Notes: generated by a model from the letters alone, not told the origin. Counted from the first letter of the stretch, positions 32,167-41,343 are shown. The stretch is DNA of 64,000 bases from Methyloligella sp050110875 (GCA_050110875.1 CP188828.1:2790001-2854000); one strand, 5' to 3'. Numbers and translations: made by a program.

Positions 32167-33873
32167 TCAGCGGCCGTCTCTGCCTTCCTTTCCGCCGCCG
32201 CCTTGTCCGCCGCCGCCTCCGGCCCCTCTGGGTTCGGCGGGACGCTGCATACCCTGCGGGGCACCCGCACCTCCAGGTCCGCCGGGACCCGCGGCTGGGC
32301 CGCCGCGGCGTTCCATGGCGCCGGGTCCGGCGGGAGGCGCTGCCTGCTGCCGCTTACGCGGTTCAGGAGCAGGCGCCGGAGCCGGAGCTTTTTGAGGCTT
32401 CGCCTTGGGCTGGGGCCTTTCCGCCGGAGCAGGTGCCGGCGTTTTCTGGGGCTGTGCCTTGGGCTGAGGCCGCTCCGCGGGAGCCGGCGCTGGTGCAGGC
32501 GTCTCCGCCGGAGGTGCCAGGGGTACGGCCTTCTCTGCAGGAGGCGCCGCCGGCGCGGACTTTTCTGCGGGAGGGGCCGAGGGCGCAGCTTCTTCGGCAG
32601 GCTTGGCCGAAGGCTCAGCCTTGTCGGCCGCCGGAGCCTCCGGTGCCGCTTCGTCGGCGGCCTTCTCGCCAGGCGGCGCGCCCGGCGCGGCCTCGTCGGT
32701 GGCCTTGGGCGCCTCGTCGGCGGGGGCAGCCTCTTCCGGAGACGTCTCAGGAGCGGCTTCTTCCGCAGCCTTCTCCTGGGGCTTTGCCGCAGGCGTGGCC
32801 TCGTCGGCCTTCTCGCCAGGCTGCGCCTCCGGCGCGGCCTCTTCGGCGGCCTCGGGCGCCTTGCGTTGAGCGGCCGGCGCATCCTCGCCGGTCACGGGCT
32901 CGCCGGCTTTCTCTTCGCCGGCTTTCTCCTCGGCGGCTTCACCTGCGGGCGTTTCGCCGGCAGGCCCGGCTTTTTCAGCCTCTCCGGGAACACTGGCTCC
33001 CTCCGGCTCCAGCTCAGCGGCGCTGGGCGGCGCATCGGCAGGACGTTCGCCGTCGGCCGTCTCATCGAGAACCGGTTTGGTCTCGAGCTCCTTCGGATCT
33101 TCGACGACGTCCTTCGGGGTCTCCTCCGGCTTCGCCTCGGCGATCTCCGGCTGGAAGGCCTCGATGGTGTTGCCTTCCACCCGCGAGGCGGCAGCATCCG
33201 TGGTCGTCTTGACCTGGTAGGTGTCGATGTCCTGGCCGGTGATCTGGGAAGCCTGCTCCCGGGTGATGAAGTTGTTGACGACGCGGTTATCGCTGCGGTC
33301 GACGTAATAGGTGTTGTTCGTTTCCCGGTAGACGACGTTCACCTGGTTCACCGGGACCGCATAGGCGCCGATGTCGTGGGCGATGAAGCGCCGCTGGGGC
33401 ACAAAAACCCAGGCTTCGAGGATCGGGGGATCGTAGTAGTCGGTGTAGCCGATGACGTAACCGCTGCCGGGAGGCGCGATCGGGGCCCAGCCGACATAGT
33501 CGCCGCCGGTGCGCCATGACACCCAGGCAGGCGCCCAGACGGTGCCGGGGACCCAGTACCATCCATAGACGGGGCTATAGCCCCAACGGCCGTAATGATA
33601 GGTCGCCCAGGCGAAGGGCTCTTCGGACGCCCAGTACCAGCCGTAGTCGTCCGTGAGCACCCAATGGCCGCGAACATAGGGCCGCCACCCGCGGTCGACT
33701 TCCGGCACGAAGACATAGTCATGGTCGGCGTGGCGGACCCAGTGACCGTGGGGTTCGAGCTGGTTGAAGAAAATTCCGATATCGACCTGGTCTGCCTTGG
33801 CCGGGGCCAAGGTGAGAAACAGTAGTGCAAGGACGGCGGCAACACCGGCCGCTCCGAATCTCAGTACACGCAT
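32167..33873 (-). CDS. DUF6600-type secreted protein with long Pro/Ala/Glu-rich tail
   Basis: At 568 residues it has a signal peptide (to about APAKA), then a Trp/Tyr/Gly-rich domain (about 29-160) with VRGHWVLTDDYGWYW, FAWATYHYGRWGYSPVYGW and WVPGTVWAPAWVSWR, the hallmark of DUF6600. A short conserved part to about residue 240 follows. The last 330 residues are low-complexity: first acidic (Glu/Ala/Pro), then basic (Pro/Lys/Gln/Arg), and finally Gly-rich. The charge split within one disordered tail is notable. Periplasmic or surface location is expected; function is unknown. Confidence 0.85.
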   Translation of the reverse strand: MRVLRFGAAGVAAVLALLFLTLAPAKADQVDIGIFFNQLEPHGHWVRHADHDYVFVPEVDRGWRPYVRGHWVLTDDYGWYWASEEPFAWATYHYGRWGYSPVYGWYWVPGTVWAPAWVSWRTGGDYVGWAPIAPPGSGYVIGYTDYYDPPILEAWVFVPQRRFIAHDIGAYAVPVNQVNVVYRETNNTYYVDRSDNRVVNNFITREQASQITGQDIDTYQVKTTTDAAASRVEGNTIEAFQPEIAEAKPEETPKDVVEDPKELETKPVLDETADGERPADAPPSAAELEPEGASVPGEAEKAGPAGETPAGEAAEEKAGEEKAGEPVTGEDAPAAQRKAPEAAEEAAPEAQPGEKADEATPAAKPQEKAAEEAAPETSPEEAAPADEAPKATDEAAPGAPPGEKAADEAAPEAPAADKAEPSAKPAEEAAPSAPPAEKSAPAAPPAEKAVPLAPPAETPAPAPAPAERPQPKAQPQKTPAPAPAERPQPKAKPQKAPAPAPAPEPRKRQQAAPPAGPGAMERRGGPAAGPGGPGGAGAPQGMQRPAEPRGAGGGGGQGGGGKEGRDGR

Positions 33874-34028
33874 CGGATGTCTCCTCCTGATTGTCGGTGA
33901 CGTGCGCCGTCACCTTTTGTTTACCCAACCGAGCGCGGGGGAATACTGTTCCCGCGAGCTCACTTCTGCACTGGAAAGCGCCGCCAAGCTTGATTGCATC
34001 GGGGTCACTCCGCCGATTAGCCTCAGCC

Positions 34029-34880
34029 ATGGATCGCCGGTGCAGATATTCGATCGCCCTGTGGGTACTTTGCTGCTCGGCCGGGCAAGCGCTTGGAGCG
34101 GAGGGGTTCCCCGACTGCGACCTCTCCGAGCCCGAACGCGGCACTGTCGTCGATGTGATCGACGGCGAGACGCTGAAGCTCGCTGACGGCGGTACGGTGC
34201 GGCTGGTCGGGGCGAAGGCGCCGCGGCCGCCGGCCGGAACGCCCGAGGCCGAGTGGCGGTATTCGCAGGAGACCCGCGACGCGCTGGAGGCGCTGACGAA
34301 GGGCAAGACGGTGTTTTTGCGCTTCGGCGGGCAGCGGACGGACCGGCACGGCTATCTGATGGCGCAGGTGTTCGTTGCCGGTGAAGGAGTGGAACAGCCC
34401 GTCTGGGTGCAGGCGGAACTCGTGCGCCAGGGGTGGGCGCGTGTCTATAGCCTCTCCGACAATGCTGCCTGCACCGGTGAGCTGCTGATACTTGAGGATG
34501 AGGCGCGGACCGCGCGTCGTGGACTTTGGGCGTCAGGGTTCTACGCCGTGCGCGATGCCGCAGCCGTGGACCGGATGCGGCGTCTCTCAGGCACGTATCA
34601 GCTGGTGAAAGGACGCGTGCGGGAGGTTGCTGACGTGCAGGACTGGATCTTCCTGAATTTCGACGAGGACTGGCGGGAGGATTTCACCGTCGCCATCGAG
34701 AAGCGCGACGCGAAGTCTTTCGCGGAAGCCGGTCTCGATCTCCCGGGCCTCGCGGGTAAACGCATCCGGGTACGGGGCTGGATGGAGTGGCGCTACGGGC
34801 CGTCCATCAAGGCGACCCATCCGGAGCAGATCGAGGTGCTGGAGAAAGACGGAGAGGCGAAGGCTCCGCCGTTCCCTTAG
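34029..34880 (+). CDS. Secreted SNase-like (thermonuclease family) protein with degenerate active site
   Basis: At 283 residues a signal peptide (ALWVLCCSAGQALG) is followed by an SNase-type OB fold (VVDVIDGETLKLADGGTVRLVG, quoted in part; DRHGYLMAQVFV; LVRQGWARVYSL; ARTARRGLWA) and a second, smaller OB-like domain (YQLVKGRVREVADVQDWIFLNF in part). In staphylococcal nuclease the stretch after RLxG reads DTPE with the general-base Glu; here it reads AKAPR, so the base appears lost. It may bind rather than cut nucleic acid, or use other residues. The ATG at 34029 gives the clean signal peptide. Confidence 0.82.
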   Translation: MDRRCRYSIALWVLCCSAGQALGAEGFPDCDLSEPERGTVVDVIDGETLKLADGGTVRLVGAKAPRPPAGTPEAEWRYSQETRDALEALTKGKTVFLRFGGQRTDRHGYLMAQVFVAGEGVEQPVWVQAELVRQGWARVYSLSDNAACTGELLILEDEARTARRGLWASGFYAVRDAAAVDRMRRLSGTYQLVKGRVREVADVQDWIFLNFDEDWREDFTVAIEKRDAKSFAEAGLDLPGLAGKRIRVRGWMEWRYGPSIKATHPEQIEVLEKDGEAKAPPFP

Positions 34881-35710
34881 GCTCCCTGTTCTCCCAGATC
34901 GGGTGCGCCGGTCTTGCTGCCGACCAGGCAATAGCTCATGGGGATCTGGGCCGCACACCCTTCATAGATATCGTATTCCGGTTCGCGGATCGTATGACCA
35001 AATTCCTGCAGCGAGGCGATTGCGATGCCGGCTTGGACGCAGGAAGTGACGATCTCGCCGAGCCCATGGATAAACCAGTAGCCAGTCTCGCCGTCGCCGT
35101 GATCTTTTCCGTCATAGGTGATCGCTTCGGTCACCTCCTGAGGGCGGCGCTCGAAATAGCTTAAGGCGGGTTCGTAGGGATTCGTGCTGGCCGGATCGAA
35201 CATCTCCAGAAACGGATGAGTCTCGTAGATCACCAAGGCCCCGGCTGGCTTCAGCAAGCGAGCGACGATACGGAAGAATTCCGGCAGGTCGGGCATCCAG
35301 CTCAGAACACCGATGGTGATCAGAGCGAGGTCGAACGCTCCGAGGCCGGCGGGGAGATCGTAGATATCGGCCTCGACGAGCTGCGGCGAAAGTCCCGCCG
35401 CTTCCGCGAGTTGCCGGCCTTGTGCCAGGAAGCCGCTGGACTGATCGATACCCAAGGCAGGTTCGATGCCGAGCGAAGCGAGGGAGAGCAGTTCGCGCGC
35501 GTTGTTGCAGCCGATCTGCACGGCAGATTTGCCAGATAGATTGAGACCGCGGAGGACGGCGGTTAAGTGCCGATCGAGCACTGAGAATCCTGGCCGGGAG
35601 GCGCTGGCCAGCAGTTGCTCCCAAGCTTCGCCTTCGGCGTGGAGCGGAGCGGATGTCTCCCATGCGGCCTTATTCGCCGCCGTGAAGGCTGCGGTGGTCT
35701 CGTTGGTCAT
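34877..35710 (-). CDS. Class I SAM-dependent methyltransferase
   Basis: At 277 residues the SAM-binding motif I is AVQIGCNNARELLSLASLG (Gly-Cys-Asn where Gly-x-Gly is more common), acidic motif II is LGIDQSS, and the post-I and motif III blocks are VEADIYDLPAGLGAFDLALI (in part) and RLLKPAGALVIYETHP. The last resembles small-molecule methyltransferases of the ubiE type. The substrate is unknown. The ATG at 35710 fits the family start. Its stop overlaps the SNase gene stop by 4 bp, tail to tail. Confidence 0.86.
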   Translation of the reverse strand: MTNETTAAFTAANKAAWETSAPLHAEGEAWEQLLASASRPGFSVLDRHLTAVLRGLNLSGKSAVQIGCNNARELLSLASLGIEPALGIDQSSGFLAQGRQLAEAAGLSPQLVEADIYDLPAGLGAFDLALITIGVLSWMPDLPEFFRIVARLLKPAGALVIYETHPFLEMFDPASTNPYEPALSYFERRPQEVTEAITYDGKDHGDGETGYWFIHGLGEIVTSCVQAGIAIASLQEFGHTIREPEYDIYEGCAAQIPMSYCLVGSKTGAPDLGEQGA

Positions 35711-35839
35711 GCTCGAAAGGCCCTGTCGCACTCGATCGGCTGCATCCTGCGGATCACTAGACCGGGCAAGGGGGGACTCGCGGAACGGGAGGATATGCCG
35801 CGAAGGCCGCGCCGCTAGCAATGGGTAAAGCGGATTCGC

Positions 35840-35871
35840 AAAACGAAAGGGCGGGAGATACTCCCGCCCTT
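35840..35871 (-). terminator. Rho-independent terminator of carD
   Basis: An 11-bp perfect stem (35847-35857 with 35861-35871) closed by a 3-nt loop, followed on the minus strand by TCGTTTT. It lies 30 bp after the carD stop codon. Confidence 0.85.
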
Positions 35872-35901
35872 CGAACACGTTTTGAACTGAAGCCCGGCTG
35901 C

Positions 35902-36480
35902 TTATGCGGCCTGCTCTTCGTTCTCTGCCTCGACGGCCTCCTGGGCGGCCTTCAGGCTTTTGGCGCTTTTGGCCAGGATGTCGTCGATCTTGGAGACGGC
36001 GGCATCGGTCTCGGTCTTCTCGACAGCGGCGATCTCGCGGGCCATCCGGTCCAGCGCGGCTTCGTAAAGCTGGCGCTCGGAGTAGGACTGCTCGGGCTGG
36101 GCCTCGGAGCGATAGAGGTCGCGGACCACCTCGGCGATGGAGATCAGGTCGCCGGAATTGATCTTGGCCTCGTATTCCTGGGCGCGGCGCGACCACATGG
36201 TGCGCTTCACGCGGGCCTTGCCCTTCAGGATCTGCAGGGCCTTCTTGACCGTCTTTTCGTCGGAGAGCTTGCGCATGCCGACGATCTCCAGCTTGGAGGT
36301 CGGCACCCGGAGGGTCATCTTGTCCTGCTCGAAATTGATCACGAACAGCTCGAGGCTCGCACCGGCGATCTCCTGCTGCTCGATTTCCTGAATACGGCCG
36401 ACGCCATGGGCAGGATAAACGATGAACTCATTGGTGCGAAAACCATGCCGCTGCTGTGGCTTCTTTTTCTTCTCAACCAT
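35902..36480 (-). CDS. carD: CarD-family transcriptional regulator
   Basis: A 192-residue RNA polymerase-binding factor. The N-terminal RNAP-interaction Tudor-like domain (about 12-75) holds NEFIVYPAHGVGRIQEIE, and the C-terminal helical DNA-binding domain has RVKRTMWSRRAQEYEAKI and IAEVVRDLYR. CarD stabilises open complexes at rRNA and housekeeping promoters. The C-terminus is a longer Ala/Glu-rich coil than in mycobacteria, as usual in alphaproteobacteria. Start chosen at MVEKKKK with GAGAG upstream. fdxA lies upstream in the same direction, as is common in Rhizobiales. Confidence 0.93.
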   Translation of the reverse strand: MVEKKKKPQQRHGFRTNEFIVYPAHGVGRIQEIEQQEIAGASLELFVINFEQDKMTLRVPTSKLEIVGMRKLSDEKTVKKALQILKGKARVKRTMWSRRAQEYEAKINSGDLISIAEVVRDLYRSEAQPEQSYSERQLYEAALDRMAREIAAVEKTETDAAVSKIDDILAKSAKSLKAAQEAVEAENEEQAA

Positions 36481-36954
36481 ACTCTCTCGCTTTGCTTTCT
36501 TGGGGGACGCGGCGCTCAATCTGCGACTCCTAACGCTTCTCGGCATCGGAATAGCTGCCGCGCGCGGGAAGCACCGCGTGCGGCCCGACAAACCTATCGA
36601 TCCACGCTGAAATCTCTGACGCCGGCCGTTGTTCCCAGGCTATCGATGCCTGAAAGGCCTGCCGCAGGCGCGGGATCGGGCAATCGAGTGACGACAGGAT
36701 TTCCTGCTCGTCCAGCTTCCCTGAAAGCTGAAAACAAGGCCTCGTGCGGAAAATAGCGACCCAATGGGCGCGCTTCACCTGCTTCTCACCCGATATATGC
36801 CCAATTGGCGAGCAAATGGCCGCCAATTCACGACCCTACCATAATTTGGGCTATTTCGGAAGCCGTGCTGCAGTGCAAAGCGGCGAAATCGGGCTTCCGG
36901 CCTGCGACATTTTATCCGACCGGTAAACGGTCGATGAGCGGGTCTTGGCCCGCT
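36481..36954. other. Non-coding stretch between fdxA and carD with tandem hairpins
   Basis: These 474 bp carry the carD promoter region. Directly after the fdxA stop are two short hairpins: AGCGGG/CCCGCT (36937-36954) and CGACCG/CGGTCG (36917-36933). No T run follows on the minus strand. A 98-codon open frame with a TTG start (36826-36530) has no ribosome site or recognisable family, and I do not accept it as a gene. Confidence 0.55.
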
Positions 36955-37293
36955 CTAGTCGCCTTCGCCGGGCTCCGGGCTGAAATACTTCTCGTATTTG
37001 CCCTCTTCCTTGGCCATCTCGTCGGCATCGGGGGGCGCCGGCTTCTTGGTGGTGATATTGGGCCATTCCTCGGCGAACTTGGTGTTCACCTCGAGCCATT
37101 TGTCGAGATCGGGCTCGGTGTCGGGCTTGATCGCCTCGACCGGGCATTCCGGCTCGCACACACCGCAATCGATGCATTCGTCCGGATGGATCACGAGCAT
37201 GTTCTCGCCCTCGTAGAAGCAATCCACGGGGCAGACTTCGACACAATCTGTATATTTGCACTTAATGCAAACTTCGGTGACGACGTAAGTCAT
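36955..37293 (-). CDS. fdxA: Seven-iron ferredoxin
   Basis: A 112-residue soluble electron carrier. The cysteines CIKCKYTDCVEVCP and CIDCGVCEPECP give the arrangement for one 3Fe-4S and one 4Fe-4S cluster, and the C-terminal extension (about 50 residues ending SPEPGEGD) is usual for FdxA in alphaproteobacteria. Partner enzymes are unknown. It sits in the conserved helicase-S4-fdxA-carD order. Confidence 0.95.
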   Translation of the reverse strand: MTYVVTEVCIKCKYTDCVEVCPVDCFYEGENMLVIHPDECIDCGVCEPECPVEAIKPDTEPDLDKWLEVNTKFAEEWPNITTKKPAPPDADEMAKEEGKYEKYFSPEPGEGD

Positions 37294-37560
37294 CTCATCT
37301 CACACGTGCTTAGGAATCGGCCGGGTCTTAGGGCCGAAATGGCGGCTTGTCAGGCGCCCAACCGAGTGGCCTGCCTATAACACTCGCAGGGTTTGCACAA
37401 GGCGTCCGGTGGCCGCTTCGAGAATTCGCAGCATCCGTCGCAAAGGTCAGGGATTGGTCGCAAAATAATTCCAAGGCAAGCGGTCTATAGAAGAGATATT
37501 ACTATCGTTGCCGAGACCTTCCAGGGGCACAAGGAACGATTTTCTCAAAAACCGAAGGCT

Positions 37561-37866
37561 TCAGGAGTCCGTTCGATCCGGCGGCGAGGCGCTGGGGGTG
37601 AGGTTTTCGTAAAGCTCGGCAACGGCGCTTGCCGGCACCCGGCGCTCGGCGGAATCGATCACCCGGACCACCCAGAGCCTGCCGCCATGGGCGCCGGTGA
37701 GCACATCGCCGGGACGGATGCGGCGGCTGGCCTTTCGGATGCGCTCGCCATTGACGCGAACCTTGCCGGCCTCGACCAGGCTGGTGGCGAGGCTCCGGGT
37801 CTTCACCAGGCGCGCGCACCAGATCCATTTATCGAGACGTTGGCCTTGTCCGGAATCCGCTTGCAC
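37561..37866 (-). CDS. S4-domain RNA-binding protein (Hsp15-like)
   Basis: At 101 residues the S4 fold is clear: QRLDKWIWCARLVKTRSLATSLVEAGKVRVNG (in part) and RRIRPGDVLTGAHGGRLWVV. Hsp15 (HslR) binds stalled 50S subunits carrying peptidyl-tRNA and helps recycle them. The start is a GTG at 37866, 8 bp after the helicase stop, so the two are co-transcribed. Confidence 0.92.
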   Translation of the reverse strand: MQADSGQGQRLDKWIWCARLVKTRSLATSLVEAGKVRVNGERIRKASRRIRPGDVLTGAHGGRLWVVRVIDSAERRVPASAVAELYENLTPSASPPDRTDS

Positions 37867-37874
37867 GAAAAGCG

Positions 37875-40800
37875 TCAGTTCCCTTCGGGTCCGCGGGCCA
37901 TCATGTTGCGCTTGAGTTCCTCCAGGGCCGCGAATGGCGAATGAGCCGGATCGGGCGCCTTCTCGCGGCGATCCCGCGGGGGCCGGTTCGGCTTTCCGTT
38001 GCGGTTCTGGGGCGGCCGGCTGCGTTTTCGCTGCCCGTCCTGCTTTTGCTGGGGCCGTCCGCGGCGCGCGGCGCGCTCCTGGGGGCGGCCATGATTGCGG
38101 CGGGAGGGGCGCCAGACCTCGTCGAAACGCTGCTCCAGCTCGGCCGTCTCCTTCGCCTCGGCCTCTCCGGCCGCATCTTGCGTTGCGGTCTCGGCCGAGA
38201 GGTCCGGCTCGGCCGACGCTGGTTCAGCGGCGGGCTCCGGCGGGAGGGGCGTGCGCTGGCAGCGGAAGCCGAGCGCCTTCAGGATCGAGGTGAAGTCCTC
38301 GCCGGAACAGCCGACGACGCTCATGAGCTCCGGTACGACCCGGAACCCGCCATCGCCCGTGGCGCCGCTCGGCGGCTCGTTGGAGGGCGCCTGTTTCTTC
38401 TTCTTGATACCGGCGCGCTTGGCCAGGGCGTCGGAGCGCATGCGGCTCGGCGCAGGCTCCGGCTTCTCCTGCTTCTCTTCGGCGTTCGCGCCTTCGGACT
38501 TCGCTGTCTGCTCGGAAGCCTCTGGCTTTGCGGGCTCGGCCTGCGTTGCCTGGGCTTCGGCCGCCGGCGAGGCAGCAGCGGCAGCAGTCGCTTCGGGCGT
38601 CGCTTCCGGGGTGGGAGCTTCAGAAGATGCGTCCGATGGCGTCTTCACCTCTTCGGGCTGCTTCGTCTCGGCAGAAGCGTTCGATTCGGCTTTCGGCTTT
38701 GCTTCGGTCTCCGGCTTCACCGGCTCGGTGCTCGCCTGCTCGGTGGGCGGGCGCCAGCTGACCCGCTGGCGAATCATGTCGGAGAGGCGCTCCAGCATGT
38801 CGATGCGCACGGCGCGGGCGCCGGCCACATGGAAACCCGCGGCATGCCAAAAGGCGATGGGCACGGATTTATCGACCGGCACGGAGGTGAGGCCCTGGGC
38901 CGGGCGCTCGGGCATGGAGTCCGGATCGATGCCGTGAGCTGGGCCTTCGTGGAGCACCCAGAGCAGCAGCAGGAGCTCGGCCGCATCGGGCTTCAGCAGG
39001 GCCGGCACGTAGACATTGAAGCCGCCGAAGCGGACGCCGAGCTGGCGGAGCTGCCGGCGGGTCGGCTGATCCAGCGCGCGAATCTCCTCGGCCAGGGTAT
39101 CGCGGCGCAGCACGCCGAGATTCTCGGTCAGCCGGAAGGCGAAGCCGCGGGCCAGGCCGGTCAGATGCTCGGCTTCGGCGAGGGCCAGAAGCGGTCCGAC
39201 ACGCGCCTCGAGATGGTTCTGCAGCCAGGTCTGAAGCCGCTTCTCGATGCGCTCGCGGTCGGGCGGCATGAGGTGCTCGCCGGCGATGACGTTAATGCGC
39301 GGCTTGAGCGCCGTTTCGCCCGGCTCGAGCCTTGCGATCTCCGCGCCCTTCCAGAGCACTCGGCCATGGGGGGTCAGCGAAATCTCCGAATCGCCTGCCT
39401 CCGACAGGGCCTGGGCGCGGGCGGTCAGCTCCTGGCTGACCACCTGGGTGGCGGCATGGCGCGCCGCCTTGCCGTGAATCCCCTCGCCGCCGGCATCTGC
39501 CGTGAAAAGAAAACCTTGCAACTGGCCGACATAGTGGTTCTCGACCAGAATTTGTCCGTCGCTACCGACCTCCGCCACGAATTCCTCCTTGTCGCGCAGG
39601 CGCCGCATCAAAACCGATGTCCGCCGATCGACGAAGCGCAAGGCCAGCCGCTCGTGCAGGGCATCGGAAAGGGTGTCCTCTATCTCGCGGCTGCGTCCTT
39701 GCCAATACTCAGGATCCTCCAGCCACTCCCCCCGATGAGAGACGAATGTCCATGTCCGAATTTGGGCAAGACGGGCGGAAAGCGTATCGATATCGCCATC
39801 GGTGCGTTCGCATCTCTCGATCTGCTGACGAAGCCAGTCTGCCGGAATACGGCCCGAACTGCTCATCACGAATCCGTATAGGGTGGCGATGAGCTCGGCA
39901 TGGCTGGTCGCCGAGATCTTCCGATAGTCCGGGATCTGGCACATCTCCCAGAGGAGGCCGATGGCGGCCGGCGCCTTTGCCATCTCGCGGATCTTGTCGT
40001 CCAGGGAGACATTCTCCAGCGCGATGACGTCGTCAACCATGCGCGCACGCATGAGCCGCCGATTGTCGGGCGTGACCTTGAGGCTTTCCTTGAGCCGGTC
40101 GATGGAACCGTAGTCGAGCTTACGGTTGCGCCATTGCAAGGTTGTGACGGGATCGAACTGATGATCCTCCAGAGCGGTGACCAGCTCCGGATCGAAGGGG
40201 GCGACCTTTCCCGTCACGCCGAAGGTGCCGTCGTTCATGTAGCGGCCGGCGCGGCCGGCGATCTGGCCGACTTCCGGCGGGGTCAGGTTGCGATGCACGC
40301 GGCCGTCGAATTTGCGGATCCCGGCGAAGGCGACATGGTCGACATTGAGGTTCAGCCCCATGCCGATGGCGTCGGTGGCGACGAGAAAATCCACATCGCC
40401 GTTCTGATAGAGGGCAACCTGCGCGTTGCGGGTGCGGGGGCTTAGGGCGCCCAGCACAACCGCGGCGCCGCCCCGCTGGCGCCTCACCAGCTCGGCGATG
40501 GCGTAGACCTCGTTGGCCGAGAAGGCGACGATGGCAGTGCGCCGGGGCAGGCGGGTGATCTTCTTGTCCGCCGCGTAAGTCAGCTTGGAGAGCCGGGGGC
40601 GGGAGACCAGGTTTGCCCCGGGCAGCAGGTCGTGGATCGCCTCGCGCATGGTGGCGGCGCCCAGCAGCAGAGTCTCGCTCAGGCCCCGCGCATTGAACAG
40701 CCGGTCGGTGAAGACATGGCCGCGCTCGTCGTCGGCGGCGAGCTGGATCTCGTCGATGGCCACGAAATCCGCCTCGATATCCATCGGCATGGCCTCGACC

Positions 40801-41093
40801 GTGCAGATGTAATAGCGGGCGTTGGCCGGCTTGATCTTCTCCTCGCCGGTGATCAGCGCCACCTGGGAGGCGCCGATGCGGGCGACGACCTTGTCGTAGA
40901 CCTCGCGGGCGAGCAGCCGCAGGGGCAGGCCGATGACGCCCACCTCGTGGGCGAGCATCCGCTCGATGGCGAGATGGGTCTTGCCGGTGTTGGTCGGTCC
41001 GAGAACGGCGGTGACGCCCCGGCCGCGCAACTCGGCGCCGCGGCGCATGGGGCCGGCGGATCTCGGCGCTGTTGGAGAACTCATCCTCGCCAC
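37875..41093 (-). CDS. SUV3/MgpS-like superfamily 2 helicase with long disordered C-terminus
   Basis: At 1072 residues the helicase core (about 1-430) has Walker A GPTNTGKTH, Walker B AIDEIQLAADDERG, VATDAIGMGLNLNVDHVAF and QIAGRAGRYMNDG, typical of the SUV3-like RNA helicases of alphaproteobacteria. A middle region of about 350 residues follows. The last 290 residues are low-complexity, Ala/Glu/Pro/Lys-rich, and interrupted by a short ordered segment (VVPELMSVVGCSGEDFTSILKALGFRC in part), then an Arg/Gln-rich end that may bind RNA. Start is GTG at 41093; ATG at 41084 is an alternative. An RNA processing or decay role is inferred from the mitochondrial homologue. Confidence 0.92.
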   Translation of the reverse strand: MARMSSPTAPRSAGPMRRGAELRGRGVTAVLGPTNTGKTHLAIERMLAHEVGVIGLPLRLLAREVYDKVVARIGASQVALITGEEKIKPANARYYICTVEAMPMDIEADFVAIDEIQLAADDERGHVFTDRLFNARGLSETLLLGAATMREAIHDLLPGANLVSRPRLSKLTYAADKKITRLPRRTAIVAFSANEVYAIAELVRRQRGGAAVVLGALSPRTRNAQVALYQNGDVDFLVATDAIGMGLNLNVDHVAFAGIRKFDGRVHRNLTPPEVGQIAGRAGRYMNDGTFGVTGKVAPFDPELVTALEDHQFDPVTTLQWRNRKLDYGSIDRLKESLKVTPDNRRLMRARMVDDVIALENVSLDDKIREMAKAPAAIGLLWEMCQIPDYRKISATSHAELIATLYGFVMSSSGRIPADWLRQQIERCERTDGDIDTLSARLAQIRTWTFVSHRGEWLEDPEYWQGRSREIEDTLSDALHERLALRFVDRRTSVLMRRLRDKEEFVAEVGSDGQILVENHYVGQLQGFLFTADAGGEGIHGKAARHAATQVVSQELTARAQALSEAGDSEISLTPHGRVLWKGAEIARLEPGETALKPRINVIAGEHLMPPDRERIEKRLQTWLQNHLEARVGPLLALAEAEHLTGLARGFAFRLTENLGVLRRDTLAEEIRALDQPTRRQLRQLGVRFGGFNVYVPALLKPDAAELLLLLWVLHEGPAHGIDPDSMPERPAQGLTSVPVDKSVPIAFWHAAGFHVAGARAVRIDMLERLSDMIRQRVSWRPPTEQASTEPVKPETEAKPKAESNASAETKQPEEVKTPSDASSEAPTPEATPEATAAAAASPAAEAQATQAEPAKPEASEQTAKSEGANAEEKQEKPEPAPSRMRSDALAKRAGIKKKKQAPSNEPPSGATGDGGFRVVPELMSVVGCSGEDFTSILKALGFRCQRTPLPPEPAAEPASAEPDLSAETATQDAAGEAEAKETAELEQRFDEVWRPSRRNHGRPQERAARRGRPQQKQDGQRKRSRPPQNRNGKPNRPPRDRREKAPDPAHSPFAALEELKRNMMARGPEGN

Positions 41094-41283
41094 CTTTCAG
41101 GCTTGGGACGGGGAAATCAAGGTGAATCCCGGAACGAGGCGGGAACGAATCTCGTCCGAATCGCTGACTCTCGATGATTCCTGCTTCGTTCTTGTGACTC
41201 GGGGCAGAAGATTCGGCGAGATCGGTCGGCTGGCCCTTCATCTGGCGCTTCGGACCGGAAATTTTAAGAGGCGTCGGCGATGC

Positions 41284-41343
41284 GATCAGTTCTCGCAAGA
41301 TCAGTTCTCGCAAGATCAGTTTTCGCAAGATCAGTTTTCGCAA
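41284..41343. repeat. Four tandem copies of a 15-bp repeat at the end of the sigma-factor gene
   Basis: GATCAGTTYTCGCAA occurs four times without gaps (41284, 41299, 41314, 41329); Y is C in two copies and T in two. On the minus strand each unit is TTGCGARAACTGATC and holds a TGA in the same frame. The first unit read supplies the last codons and stop of the ECF42 gene, and the later units are backup stops. Confidence 0.9.

Noticed and set aside
36530..36826. 98-codon open frame on the minus strand between fdxA and carD
   Set aside because: It starts with TTG, has no ribosome site and no recognisable domain, and lies in a normal promoter region.
41284..41343. CRISPR array
   Set aside because: The 15-bp units are directly adjacent with no spacers, and no cas genes are present.
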